Below, piece by piece: positions 18,840-27,652 of a DNA stretch of 64,000 nucleotides. The stretch covers positions 1 through 64,000 of the forward strand of contig SCRM01000005.1 of assembly GCA_004298045.1 (NCBI GenBank), read 5' to 3'. Position 1 is the first letter of the stretch. Each line of letters starts with the position of its first letter. A program made the translations under genes and the position numbers. Origin of the DNA: Rhodanobacter sp. GTDB taxonomy: Bacteria; Pseudomonadota; Gammaproteobacteria; Xanthomonadales; Rhodanobacteraceae. The notes beneath the pieces were generated by a model. That model saw only the letters and a program-made list of their open reading frames with translations. It ran no database searches and was not told the DNA's origin.

Positions 18840-20113
18840 AGGCGCGTCGTGCGGTTGCTGGCGCAGTTGTAATGGCGGCGCTGGCCATGGGCGCGTGGTG
18901 GTGGTTGCGGCCACTGGGGCACGCGCCGGTCGCGCGCGCGGCAAGCACCGTAAGTGCGGCAAGCCTGCATGATCCGGCGCTCATCGCGCGTGGCACCTAT
19001 CTCGCACTGACCGCTGATTGTGCCGGCTGCCACACCGCCAAGGGTGGCACCGCGTATGCCGGCGGGCGGCGGCTACCGACCCCGTTCGGCAATGTCGCCG
19101 TGCCCAACCTCACGCCGGATGCGGCCACCGGTCTCGGCGCGTGGAGTTTCGAGGATTTCTGGCAGGCACTGCACACCGGTATCGGACGCGATCGCCAGCC
19201 GCTGTATCCGGCGTTTCCGTACACCTCGTACACGCGCATGACGCGGGACGATGCGCTGGCGATCTTCGCCTACCTGCAGTCGCTGCCGGCCGTACGCCAG
19301 GCAGCCCCGTCGAGCGAGCTGGCGTTTCCCTACGACCAGCGCCGGCTGCTGCGCCTGTGGCGTGCGCTGTATTTTCGCCCCGGTCCGGCGGCACCGGTGG
19401 CCGGTGATCGTGGAGCCTATCTGGTCGACGCCATCGGGCACTGTGCGGAGTGCCACGCGCCGCGCAACCGTTTCGGCGCCACCCGCCACCGCGCGTTGCT
19501 GACCGGGGGCGAGATCCCGGCACAGCATTGGTTTGCGCCCGACCTCGCTGCCAGCCCGCATGGCGGGTTGGCAGGTTGGCGCGAGCGGGACATCGTCGAT
19601 TTGCTGAAGATGGGGCAGGCCGCGCGCGGCGCCGCGTTTGGCCCGATGGCGGACGTGGTGCGCGGCAGTACCCAGTACCTGACCGCCGCCGACCTCAACG
19701 CCATCGCCGCCCATCTCGTTGCGTTGCCGCCGCGCCAGGTGCCGGGGCCGGGTTGGCAGTTGTTCGATGCGCGCCGGCTGGTGGCGCATGGGGAGGAGGT
19801 GTACCGCAAGCGTTGCGCGGATTGCCACGGCGACGATGGCCGCGGCGTTGCCGGTGTCTATCCGCCGCTGGCTGGCAACGCATCGGTCACCGAGCCTTCC
19901 GGCATCAACGCGATCCGCATCGTACTGCTGGGCGGCTTTGCGCCGACCACGGTCACCAACCACCGTCCGTATTCGATGCCGCCCTACCAGCAGACGCTGG
20001 ATGACGTCGATGTCGCCAGCGTCGTCAGCTATGTGCGTGCGATGTGGGGCAATCGTGCCGGTGCGGTGAGCCCGCAGGACGTGGCGCGCTACCGGCACAC
20101 GCCGGTGGAGTGA
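18836..20113 (+). CDS. tri-heme cytochrome c (alcohol/sugar dehydrogenase cytochrome-subunit type)
   Basis: 425 residues with an N-terminal anchor/signal helix and three heme motifs, CAGCH, CAECH and CADCH, each with the spacing of the AdhB/gluconate-dehydrogenase cytochrome family. Such subunits pass electrons from a periplasmic dehydrogenase to ubiquinone or the terminal oxidase. Motifs such as GNVAVPNLTPD and YSMPPYQQ support the family. The ATG at 18836 overlaps the preceding stop. The matching catalytic subunit is not in the window. Confidence 0.88.
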   Translation: MKARRAVAGAVVMAALAMGAWWWLRPLGHAPVARAASTVSAASLHDPALIARGTYLALTADCAGCHTAKGGTAYAGGRRLPTPFGNVAVPNLTPDAATGLGAWSFEDFWQALHTGIGRDRQPLYPAFPYTSYTRMTRDDALAIFAYLQSLPAVRQAAPSSELAFPYDQRRLLRLWRALYFRPGPAAPVAGDRGAYLVDAIGHCAECHAPRNRFGATRHRALLTGGEIPAQHWFAPDLAASPHGGLAGWRERDIVDLLKMGQAARGAAFGPMADVVRGSTQYLTAADLNAIAAHLVALPPRQVPGPGWQLFDARRLVAHGEEVYRKRCADCHGDDGRGVAGVYPPLAGNASVTEPSGINAIRIVLLGGFAPTTVTNHRPYSMPPYQQTLDDVDVASVVSYVRAMWGNRAGAVSPQDVARYRHTPVE

Positions 20114-20177
20114 ATTGGCGCGGAGGGCGGGCCAAGCCAGCGCAGCTACGCAACCTGGTTTCCTGCCGCCCGCGCGG

Positions 20178-21200
20178 CTAAAGCCACTTTGAGCGTTTGA
20201 GCACGACGAAAATGCCGCCCACCACGCAGGCGACGACACCGATGATGGCCGGGTAACTCCACGGCTTCGCCAGCTCCGGCATGTGCTGGAAATTCATCCC
20301 GTACCAACTGGTGATGAGCGTCGGGGCGGCGAGCATGGCGGCCCAGCCGGCGAGTTTTTTCATCACCTCGTTCTGGCCGAAGGTGACCAGCGAAAGGTTC
20401 ACCGTGATGGCGGCGGAGAGCATTTCGCGCATCGCGCCGATGGCGTCGTTCACCCGCGTCACGTGGTCGTGCACGTCGCGGAAATACGCGTGCAGTTCGT
20501 CGGGGATCAACTGCGGATGCAGCCGCATCAGCTGGCTGATGACATCCTGCAGCGGCGAGGCGGCGAGTCGCAGCGTCATCAGGTCGCGCTGCATGTCGTA
20601 CAACCGGCGCACGGTGTCGCGGTTGAATCTGGCGGCAAAGATGTCCTGCTCCAGCTCCTGCAGCTCTTCGCGGAAATCGCGCACGATCGGCAACAAATTG
20701 TCGACGATGAAATCAAGCACGCCGTACATGCCGTAGCTCGGTCCAAGCGCCAGAAGCTCGGGCGAGTGTTCGCAACTGCGGCGCGCCGGGGCATACGAGA
20801 GCGAGGCACCGTGGCGCACGGTGACGAGATAGCGCGCGCCGAGAAACAGGTGCGTTTCGCCAAAGGCAATGTGACCGCTTTCAAGCTGCGCGGTCTGCAC
20901 CACGATGAACAACGAGTTGCCATACGCCTCGATCTTGGTGCGCTGGTGCGCACTTTGCGCGTCCTCGATGGCGAGGTCGTGCAGATCGAACTCTTCCTGC
21001 AGTTTGAGCAGCAGCGCTTCGTCCGGTTCGTTCAAGCCGACCCACACGAACGTGTCCGGCTGCTGCAGCACGTCGCTGATTGCGTCGATGCTGACATCAC
21101 CGGTACGCGTGCCGTCGCGACGGTAGCCGACACAGTTCACCACCATGGCCTGTGGATCGGCGGGCGGCCGCACGGGAGCAATGCTGTTCATGCCGGGCAT
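20178..21200 (-). CDS. corA: CorA-family magnesium/cobalt transporter
   Basis: 340 residues; a large cytoplasmic domain with coiled-coil helices, then two C-terminal transmembrane helices. The selectivity motif YGMNF sits between them (SWYGMNFQHMPEL), which is diagnostic, and the C-terminus is basic (LKRSKWL). Forms pentameric Mg2+ channels in the inner membrane. The start may be the ATG at 21200 or the one three codons later; neither has a clear ribosome-binding site. It ends convergently with the cytochrome genes. Confidence 0.93.
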   Translation of the reverse strand: MPGMNSIAPVRPPADPQAMVVNCVGYRRDGTRTGDVSIDAISDVLQQPDTFVWVGLNEPDEALLLKLQEEFDLHDLAIEDAQSAHQRTKIEAYGNSLFIVVQTAQLESGHIAFGETHLFLGARYLVTVRHGASLSYAPARRSCEHSPELLALGPSYGMYGVLDFIVDNLLPIVRDFREELQELEQDIFAARFNRDTVRRLYDMQRDLMTLRLAASPLQDVISQLMRLHPQLIPDELHAYFRDVHDHVTRVNDAIGAMREMLSAAITVNLSLVTFGQNEVMKKLAGWAAMLAAPTLITSWYGMNFQHMPELAKPWSYPAIIGVVACVVGGIFVVLKRSKWL

Positions 21201-21236
21201 GATGCCGCGGCAGTGGTTGCAGCGGCAAACCCGTCG

Positions 21237-22493
21237 TCAGGTAACGGCGCGCCGCTCCTGGCGCAGGGTCCACGCTACGGCCAACCAGACGGGCAGGGCG
21301 AACAGGATCCATGGTTGGTTTTGCTGCACGGTGCCGGGCAGGGCGTGCAGGGCGATGGCGGCGAGTACGGCGAGGAGTTGCATGCTGAGCGCGGTGCCGG
21401 CGAGACGCGAGGGCGCGTGCCCGTGGCGCAGGCGCCAGGCGGCGCGGGACAGCAGGAAAGCGAGCGGACTGAACAGCAGGAGGTTGGCGTTGGCCCAGGC
21501 GGAGTGGTGGGCGGTGAGGGTCCACAGCGCGATCAGGATGACGCCGACCAGGCCGGCGGCGATGCAGAACATGCTGACGAGCAGGGCGTAACCGGTGCGC
21601 CACCAGCGTGCGGTGGCGAGCAGGATGAGTGCCAAGGCGAGGCCGGCGGCAGCGAGCGGCAGGCGCAGGTCGGGGGCGCTCGCGGGCGGGGCGACGACGC
21701 GGCTGGGCGCCAGCACGGTCTCACTTTCGACCAGCGGTTGGTTGCCGCCGGCAGCGCCGGGCACGCGAATACTGCGCAGCTGGTGTTGCAGCACTTCGGG
21801 CAGGAAGCTTTCGGTCCAGCCGTTCATGGGTTGATCGGCATACGGGCCGAGGCCGAGGTCGAGCACCAACATCAGCCACGGTTGCGCACGCATCAGGCGG
21901 ACGGTCTGCTGGCGGTAGGTCATGCTGCCGGTTTGCGTCAGGAGCTGGGTGTGGATGATGCCGCCGAGCGCCTTGTCGAACGCGTCGCGCACGCGCGTGG
22001 TGCAGTTGTCGACGTAGTAGTCGTACGGATAGCCGACGTTTTCCGGGCGCAGGTTCCACAGCAGGAAATCACGCAACGCACCGGCTTGCTGCGGTGAGAG
22101 CGCCAGGCGCTGGCGGGTGATCGAGCGCCCGGCGGCGACGTAGTCGGCTTCTTCGGGCTCGGTTGGTTCCGCATCCATCAGGTAGCGCATGCGGCCACGC
22201 GCGAAATTCAGGAAGAAGTTCTTCGCGTTGAAATCGAACATGCCGTAGTTGAAGTTGATCGCTTCACCACCGACGGCGTCGCGCAACTCGATCGCGTCAT
22301 GGCCGAAGCGCTCCCAGTACACGTCGCCGGGGCCGTAGGTGACGAGGTAGACCTCGAGGTTGGCACCGGGCGCGTTGGCGACGCTGGCGCGGACGCCAGA
22401 CGCCGGCAGCCACCACAGCAGCACGCAAGCCGCGAGGCAGCGGATCAGGCGGATCGTGGCGACAGCAAAGCCTGCCGCGGGTGCGTGGTGCAT
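21237..22493 (-). CDS. DUF4105 / Lnb_N-type membrane protein in the lnt position
   Basis: 418 residues: an N-terminal hydrophobic segment, a periplasmic DUF4105 domain (about 45-200), then several C-terminal transmembrane helices. The domain shows ERFGHDAIEL (H65), FNYGMFDF and DNCTT (C164); a Cys-His pair of this kind suggests a thiol-enzyme fold. The Pfam domain is named after Lnb, a lipoprotein N-acyltransferase described in Bacteroides. The gene follows corC, exactly where E. coli has lnt, so a role in lipoprotein acylation is a reasonable but untested inference. A REP hairpin lies between the two genes. Confidence 0.75.
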   Translation of the reverse strand: MHHAPAAGFAVATIRLIRCLAACVLLWWLPASGVRASVANAPGANLEVYLVTYGPGDVYWERFGHDAIELRDAVGGEAINFNYGMFDFNAKNFFLNFARGRMRYLMDAEPTEPEEADYVAAGRSITRQRLALSPQQAGALRDFLLWNLRPENVGYPYDYYVDNCTTRVRDAFDKALGGIIHTQLLTQTGSMTYRQQTVRLMRAQPWLMLVLDLGLGPYADQPMNGWTESFLPEVLQHQLRSIRVPGAAGGNQPLVESETVLAPSRVVAPPASAPDLRLPLAAAGLALALILLATARWWRTGYALLVSMFCIAAGLVGVILIALWTLTAHHSAWANANLLLFSPLAFLLSRAAWRLRHGHAPSRLAGTALSMQLLAVLAAIALHALPGTVQQNQPWILFALPVWLAVAWTLRQERRAVT

Positions 22494-22500
22494 GCGGAAT

Positions 22501-22525
22501 GATCGCGGCCAGGGCCGCTCCTACG
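22501..22525 (-). repeat. REP element at the corC stop codon
   Basis: On the - strand: CGTAGGAGCGGCCCTGGCCG followed by CGATC, with the palindrome GCGGCC-CT-GGCCGC. This is the GTAGGAGCGGCC type of REP known from pseudomonads and xanthomonads. Its GTAG supplies the corC stop codon. It fills the short corC to DUF4105 spacer. Confidence 0.75.
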
Positions 22526-23375
22526 AAAGCGCGGGGGCGTCGCGCGTGACCCGGAACTGCTGCACGCGGCGGTCGTCGGCGGCGGTGACATGGAAGCGGA
22601 AATCGCCAGCAGCGGCGTCTTCGCCGGCTTCCGGCAGGTGCCCGAATTGCGCGGTAAGGAGGCCGCCGATGGTGTCGAACTCTTCGTCGGAGAACGCGGC
22701 GCCGAGCTCGGTGTTGAAATCCTCGATCGGGGTGAGCGCGCTGACCAGCCATGAGCCGTCGCTCTGGGCGACGATCTGCGCGGGTTCGTCTTCGTCGTCG
22801 TGCTCGTCGTCGATGTCGCCGACGATCTGTTCGAGCACATCCTCGATGGTGACCAGACCGGCGACGCCGCCGTATTCATCCACCACCAGCGCCATGTGAT
22901 TGCGGCTGCGGCGGAATTCTTCGAGCAGCACGTTCAGGCGCATTGACTCGGGAATCAGCACCGCCGGGCGCAGGATGGTGCGGATGTCGAAGTTGTCGCC
23001 GTTGCCGAAGAACTTCAGCAGGTCTTTGGCCAGGAGGATGCCGAGGATGTCGTCCTTGTCCTCGCCGTGCACCGGAAAGCGCGAGTGGCCGGATTCGACC
23101 ACCGCGGCCAGGATCTCGGAAAGTGGGGTGTCGGCGGCGAGCATCACGATCTGCACGCGCGGCACCATCACGTCATCCACCGACAGCTCGGTGACCTTGA
23201 GCGCGCCCTCGAGCATGGGCAGGGTTTCGGCGCCGAGCAGGCCGTTGACCTGGGCGGTGCGCAGCTCGTCGATCAGTTCCGCGCGGCTGCGCGGCTCGCC
23301 GGAAAACAGGTGGCCCAGCTTGTCCCACCAGGTGCGATGGGCCGGGCCGCTGGTACTGCCGGGGTCGTCGTTCAT
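22521..23375 (-). CDS. corC: CBS-domain protein CorC/YbeX
   Basis: 284 residues: two CBS domains (about 65-190; DDVMVPRVQIVML, VVDEYGGVAGLVTIEDVLEQ) and a C-terminal CorC_HlyC domain (about 205-280). Linked in E. coli to Mg2+/Co2+ efflux and ribosome-related phenotypes. An ATG start at 23375 is preferred over a GTG five codons upstream. Part of the miaB-ybeZ-ybeY-ybeX series. The stop codon lies in a REP element. Confidence 0.93.
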   Translation of the reverse strand: MNDDPGSTSGPAHRTWWDKLGHLFSGEPRSRAELIDELRTAQVNGLLGAETLPMLEGALKVTELSVDDVMVPRVQIVMLAADTPLSEILAAVVESGHSRFPVHGEDKDDILGILLAKDLLKFFGNGDNFDIRTILRPAVLIPESMRLNVLLEEFRRSRNHMALVVDEYGGVAGLVTIEDVLEQIVGDIDDEHDDEDEPAQIVAQSDGSWLVSALTPIEDFNTELGAAFSDEEFDTIGGLLTAQFGHLPEAGEDAAAGDFRFHVTAADDRRVQQFRVTRDAPALS

Positions 23376-23413
23376 TACTCGATGTAGCACAGCCCGAGAC
23401 GGGCGGAACCGTC

Positions 23414-23419
23414 AGTCTA
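23414..23419 (-). promoter_or_regulatory. possible -10 (TAGACT) before corC
   Basis: Between the ybeY stop (23439) and the corC start (23375) the - strand reads TTTTCCGCTAGACTGACGG. TAGACT is the same -10 sequence as in the candidates before petA and rpsH. No convincing -35 was found, so an internal corC promoter is only suggested. Confidence 0.25.
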
Positions 23420-23438
23420 GCGGAAAAGGCGTGTCGAT

Positions 23439-23897
23439 TCAGGCGCGAGGCGCGTACGGGTCGGCGATGCCGAGGCCGGCGAGCACGCGGGTTTCCAGCG
23501 CTTCCATGGCTTCCGCTTCCGCGTCGATAACGTGGTCGTAGCCGAGCAGGTGCAGCGTGCCGTGGATGGTGAGGTGCGCCCAGTGCGTGCGCGCCGGCTT
23601 GCCTTGCTCGGCCGCCTCGCGCGCCACCACCGGTGCGCAGATCGCCAGGTCGCCGATCAGCGGCGAGCGCACGCCGGCAGGCAATTCGACCGGAAACGAC
23701 AGCACGTTGGTGGCGTAATGCTTGCCGCGGTACTGGTTGTTCAGCGCAAGGCCTTCCTCGACCCCGACGATGCGAATCGACACCTCCGCCGCCTGCCGCC
23801 GCCTGGCCCCGCGCAAGGCCGCTGCCACCCAATGCCGAAAACTCGCCGCCGCGGGAATGCCTGCGCGCGGCACCGCGTAACCGAGATGCACGATCAC
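23439..23897 (-). CDS. ybeY: endoribonuclease YbeY
   Basis: About 152 residues. YbeY is a zinc endoribonuclease of 16S rRNA maturation and ribosome quality control. The metal site [11 protein letters not shown] has its three histidines, and [13 protein letters not shown] is typical. The start is uncertain: a heptad repeat occupies the space where a ribosome-binding site should be, and the frame stays open through it. The GTG at 23897 gives the family-like N-terminus ([15 protein letters not shown]); GTG 23891 and an ATG at 23942 are alternatives. Confidence 0.88.
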   Translation of the reverse strand: MIVHLGYAVPRAGIPAAASFRHWVAAALRGARRRQAAEVSIRIVGVEEGLALNNQYRGKHYATNVLSFPVELPAGVRSPLIGDLAICAPVVAREAAEQGKPARTHWAHLTIHGTLHLLGYDHVIDAEAEAMEALETRVLAGLGIADPYAPRA

Positions 23898-24028
23898 GGG
23901 ATTCGAGATGCGGGATTCGGGATTCGAGCGAGCAGCGGGCATTGATGCGTATCCGTGGCGGCAAGGGTTATCAGGGTGCGGGCTTTGACTTTTCCCCAAT
24001 CCCCAATCCCGTATTGCCAATCCCGGCT
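23897..24028 (-). repeat. heptad repeat spanning the phoH/ybeY junction
   Basis: On the - strand: GCCGGGATTGGCAATACGGG with ATTGGGGATTGGGG, a middle of about 50 bases, then CGAATCCCGAATCCCGCATC and TCGAATCCCG running into the ybeY GTG. The first arm lies inside the phoH frame and encodes its last residues; the second abuts the ybeY start. Confidence 0.75.
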
Positions 24029-25011
24029 TCCGCCTCGAACGCCTCGTATGCACGCACGATCTTGGCCACCAGCGGGTGGCGCACCACGTCGTGCGAGTCG
24101 AAGAAGGTGAAGCTGATGCCGTCGACGTCCTTCAGCACGTCGATGGCATGGCGCAGGCCGGAGCGCACGTTGCGCGGCAGGTCGACCTGGCTGACGTCGC
24201 CGGTGATGACCGCGACCGCGCCGAAGCCGATGCGGGTGAGGAACATCTTCATCTGCTCGACGGTGGTGTTCTGCGCCTCGTCGAGAATGACGTACGAATC
24301 GTTCAAGGTGCGTCCGCGCATGTACGCCAGCGGCGCGATCTCGATCACGTTGCGCTCCATCAGCTTGGCCACTTTCTCGAAGCCAAGCATTTCGTACAGC
24401 GCGTCGTACAGCGGGCGCAGGTAGGGGTCGACCTTTTGCGACAGGTCGCCGGGCAGGAAACCGAGCTTTTCGCCCGCCTCGACCGCCGGACGCACCAAGA
24501 GGATGCGTTGTACGCGGTTGGCTTCCAGCGCCTCCACCGCGCTGGCGACGGCGAGGTAGGTCTTGCCGGTGCCGGCCGGGCCGATGCCGAAGTTGATGTC
24601 GTGACGCGCGATGGCGTGCAGGTAGCGCGCCTGGTTCGGGCCGCGGCCCTTGATCACGCCGCGCTTGACCTTGATAAGCACTTCCTGCGCCGTGCCGCCG
24701 GTGTCGTGCGCGAGCGCATCGAGGCCGGATTCGGCCAGCCGCAGATGGATCTTGGCGCCGTTCAAGGTTTCGTTTTCGGTGCAGGCGTAGAGCGCGCGCA
24801 GGAGCTTTTCCGTGGCGCGCGTGCCGACCTCGTCGCCGGTGGCGCGAAACAGGTTGCCGCGGTGGTCGATCTCCACGCCGAGGCGCAGCTCCACTTGGCG
24901 CAGGTGCTCGTCGAGCGGTCCGCACAGGTTGGCGAGACGGGCGTTGTCCTCGGGGTCGAGCGCAAAGTCGCGTTGCCGGCGTGCGACCGGGGCGGGGTGC
25001 AAGGCGCTCAC
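23971..25011 (-). CDS. ybeZ: PhoH-like ATPase (YbeZ)
   Basis: 346 residues. The N-terminal region is followed by a RecA-like NTPase domain with Walker [10 protein letters not shown] and Walker B VILDEAQN. PhoH/YbeZ partners YbeY in rRNA maturation. The GTG at 25011 overlaps the miaB stop (GTGA) and gives [16 protein letters not shown]; the track's 856-residue ORF is an open frame running back through miaB. The C-terminus ([19 protein letters not shown]) is encoded by a heptad repeat and looks foreign to the family, whose homology ends near RAYEAFEAE. Confidence 0.92.
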   Translation of the reverse strand: MSALHPAPVARRQRDFALDPEDNARLANLCGPLDEHLRQVELRLGVEIDHRGNLFRATGDEVGTRATEKLLRALYACTENETLNGAKIHLRLAESGLDALAHDTGGTAQEVLIKVKRGVIKGRGPNQARYLHAIARHDINFGIGPAGTGKTYLAVASAVEALEANRVQRILLVRPAVEAGEKLGFLPGDLSQKVDPYLRPLYDALYEMLGFEKVAKLMERNVIEIAPLAYMRGRTLNDSYVILDEAQNTTVEQMKMFLTRIGFGAVAVITGDVSQVDLPRNVRSGLRHAIDVLKDVDGISFTFFDSHDVVRHPLVAKIVRAYEAFEAEAGIGNTGLGIGEKSKPAP

Positions 25012-26354
25012 GCGGCGAGCTCCTCCGCCAGCGCATGCACGCGGCCGCGCAACGAGTTGGTCATCGCCTCGGTGACGACCACATCGACAAAGCGACCGAT
25101 CATGCGCGGGTCGCCGGGGAAGTTCACGTAGCGCATGTTTTCGGTGCGCCCGGCCAGTTCGCGCGGGTTCTTGGTGCTGGGCTTTTCCACCAGCACGCGC
25201 TGCACGCTGCCCACCATCGCCTCGTTTACCTTGCGGCCGTTGTCGTTGAGCTTGGCCTGCAGGCGTTCGAGCCGTGTGTGCTTCACGGCCATCGGCGTCG
25301 GGTCGGCCAGGTTCGCGGCCGGCGTGCCGGGGCGCGGCGAGAAAATGAAGCTGAAGCTCTGGTCGAAGCCGACCTTGTCGATCAGCGTCATCGTCTCCTC
25401 GAAATCGGCGTCGGTCTCGCCGGGGAAGCCAACGATGAAATCCGAGCTGACGCAGATGTCCGGGCGCACCGCGCGCAGCTGGTAGATCTTGCGGCGGTAG
25501 TCGGCCGCGGTGTAGCCGCGCTTCATCAGCCCGAGGATGCGGTCGGATCCGGACTGCACCGGCAGGTGCAGGAAGTTCGCGAGCTTGGGCACGTTCGCAT
25601 ACGCCTCCACCAGCGAGTCGGAAAACTCCAATGGATGGGAGGTGGTGAAACGGATGCGGCCGATCGATTCGATCTGCGCGATGGCGTGGATCAGCACCGC
25701 GAGGTCGGCGGTGCCGCCACCGTGCATCGGGCCACGGTAGGCGTTGACGTTCTGGCCGAGCAGGTTCACCTCGCGCACGCCTTGCTCGGCGAGCTGCGCC
25801 ACTTCCACCAGTACATCGTCGAACGGGCGGCTGATTTCGGTGCCGCGGGTGTAGGGCACCACGCAGTAGCTGCAGTATTTCGAGCAGCCTTCCATGATCG
25901 ACACGAATGCGGTCGGACCTTCGGCGCGCGGCTCCGGCAGGCAGTCGAACTTTTCGATCTCGGGGAAAGAAATGTCCACCTGCGGCTTGCCGGTGGCGCG
26001 CGTGGCGTCGAGCATCTGCGGCAGGCGGTGCAGGGTTTGCGGGCCGAACACCAGGTCGACATAGGGCGCGCGCTTGACGATGGTGTCGCCTTCCTGCGAG
26101 GCCACGCAGCCACCGACGCCGATCAGCACCGGCTTGCCGCCGTCTTTGAGCTCGCGCCAGCGGCCGAGCTGGCTGAAGACCTTTTCCTGCGCCTTTTCGC
26201 GCACCGCGCAGGTGTTGACCAGGATCACATCGGCCTCGGCCTCGTTTTCGGTCAGTTCGAGCCCGTGCGAGGCGTGTAGCACAGCGGCCATCTTGGACGA
26301 GTCGTACTCGTTCATCTGGCAGCCGTAGGTCTTGATGAAAAGCTTGCCGCTCAT
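25008..26354 (-). CDS. miaB: tRNA-2-methylthio-N6-dimethylallyladenosine synthase
   Basis: 448 residues. The N-terminal UPF0004 domain carries the auxiliary-cluster cysteines ([19 protein letters not shown]); the radical SAM core has CSKYCSYC, and a C-terminal TRAM domain follows ([16 protein letters not shown]). It adds the methylthio group to i6A37 of tRNAs. First gene of the miaB-ybeZ-ybeY-corC operon. The spacer upstream to 26608 holds no clear gene. Confidence 0.96.
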   Translation of the reverse strand: MSGKLFIKTYGCQMNEYDSSKMAAVLHASHGLELTENEAEADVILVNTCAVREKAQEKVFSQLGRWRELKDGGKPVLIGVGGCVASQEGDTIVKRAPYVDLVFGPQTLHRLPQMLDATRATGKPQVDISFPEIEKFDCLPEPRAEGPTAFVSIMEGCSKYCSYCVVPYTRGTEISRPFDDVLVEVAQLAEQGVREVNLLGQNVNAYRGPMHGGGTADLAVLIHAIAQIESIGRIRFTTSHPLEFSDSLVEAYANVPKLANFLHLPVQSGSDRILGLMKRGYTAADYRRKIYQLRAVRPDICVSSDFIVGFPGETDADFEETMTLIDKVGFDQSFSFIFSPRPGTPAANLADPTPMAVKHTRLERLQAKLNDNGRKVNEAMVGSVQRVLVEKPSTKNPRELAGRTENMRYVNFPGDPRMIGRFVDVVVTEAMTNSLRGRVHALAEELAA

Positions 26355-26608
26355 GGTGCGGGTACCGTGGTGGAGGCGGGGCGCACGTGCGCTGAACCGT
26401 GCAGTTTACGCGCTGACCACCGCTTGTTCCAGCAAGCGTTGCAGGATCAATGACTTGAATGTCTGGCGCGGAGTGCGCCGGTGCACGAAACCAACAGCCG
26501 GTGCTTGGCGGGCGGACCGCGGGGCGGCACACTTTCGGCATGCCTCATGCCGTGCGCCCGCAGGGGAGCGACGCCGCCGCCCGGGTCGCCGCTTCCGAGT
26601 TGTCAGCG

Positions 26609-27649
26609 ATGCTGCGTTTTGCCGCGCTCGCCGGGGTACTCCTGGCCGGTTCCCTGTGGCTGCCGCGCGCGCAGGCCGGCACGCTGTATCGCTGCCTGGG
26701 CCCCGGCGGCGAGGCGGTCTTCACCAGCAGTGCCGTCGGTTATCGCGATTGCCGCAAGCTCGGCGTCTATGGCCGCGCCCCGGCGCGTCGCGCGACCAAG
26801 GCCGCCACGCTGCAGCACGTGCAGGGCACGGTAGTGGGTACCAAGAGTGCGTTCGATGCCGCGGCCACGCTGCTTGCCGCGGTACAAGGCAGCGTGCAAA
26901 CCACGGCGAAACCGCCGGCACCGGCGTTGCCGCCCGCTTCCGTGGTGCCGGCCGCGCTGCGCGGGCATTGGACCTACCACCAGGCAGCCGGCGCCGCGGC
27001 GGTGCTGCCCGACGTGCCCGCGCCGCAGGCGCCGGGCGATCGCGTGCTGCGCGGCGCGGTGTACCGTATTGCGCGCGCCGACGGTAGCGTGGAGTACACC
27101 AACATCCGCCCGGCCGGGCGCGCCGCGCAGGCGGCAAAGATGCTGTTCAGCTACATCGCCACCTGCTTTGCCTGCGACCTGCACTCGACCATCCGCTGGG
27201 GCAGCGTGCCGCTCAACCTCACGGCGTACGCCGACACCATTCGCGCGGCGAGCACGGAGTACGGCGTGGACGAGGCGTTTTTGCGCGCCGTGATCCACGC
27301 GGAAAGCGCGTTCAATCCACGGGCGCTGTCGATCAAGGGCGCGCAGGGTTTGATGCAGCTCATGCCCGGCACCGCGAACGACATGGGCGTGCTCGATGCG
27401 TTCGACAGCGCGCAGAACATTCGCGGCGGCGCGCGCTACCTTGCCCTGCTGCTGCGCGATTTCAACGGCAACCAGCACCTCGCCGCGGCCGCCTACAACG
27501 CGGGGCCGAAGGCCGTGCAGCGCTACAACGGCGTGCCGCCGTATGCCGAGACCCAGGTCTACGTGCAGCGCGTGGATACCTTGCGCAAGCGCTACGAAAC
27601 TGCCCTGCACGAGCCGCTTGCCGCGGTGCACGGCTTGCCTGCTGGCTGA
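26609..27649 (+). CDS. secreted lytic transglycosylase with N-terminal DUF4124-like region
   Basis: 346 residues: signal peptide (MLRFAALAGVLLAGSLWLPR), a short DUF4124-like segment (GTLYRCLGPGGEAVFTS), a variable linker, and a C-terminal SLT domain with the catalytic glutamate in IHAESAFNPRAL and the typical GAQGLMQLMPGTA and AAAYNAGPKAV. It would cleave peptidoglycan in the periplasm. The ATG at 26609 is chosen because the signal peptide begins there; upstream ATGs (26459, 26540) give no leader. It ends three bases from the convergent DegS-like gene. Confidence 0.88.
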   Translation: MLRFAALAGVLLAGSLWLPRAQAGTLYRCLGPGGEAVFTSSAVGYRDCRKLGVYGRAPARRATKAATLQHVQGTVVGTKSAFDAAATLLAAVQGSVQTTAKPPAPALPPASVVPAALRGHWTYHQAAGAAAVLPDVPAPQAPGDRVLRGAVYRIARADGSVEYTNIRPAGRAAQAAKMLFSYIATCFACDLHSTIRWGSVPLNLTAYADTIRAASTEYGVDEAFLRAVIHAESAFNPRALSIKGAQGLMQLMPGTANDMGVLDAFDSAQNIRGGARYLALLLRDFNGNQHLAAAAYNAGPKAVQRYNGVPPYAETQVYVQRVDTLRKRYETALHEPLAAVHGLPAG

Positions 27650-27652
27650 TGG

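Noticed and set aside
20283-22097. 604-residue + strand ORF opposite corA and the DUF4105 gene
   Set aside because: Low-complexity translation spanning two real genes of the opposite strand.
24076-26279. Large + strand ORFs opposite ybeZ and miaB (351 and 432 residues)
   Set aside because: Shadows of genes with clear motifs on the - strand.
23971-26541. 856-residue ORF that would fuse a novel N-terminal part to PhoH
   Set aside because: The upstream part is the open shadow frame of miaB; PhoH begins at the GTG overlapping the miaB stop.
26530-26552. CGGCATG-CCT-CATGCCG hairpin before the lytic transglycosylase
   Set aside because: A 7-bp stem without T-run or partner sites; one such palindrome is expected by chance in this GC content.
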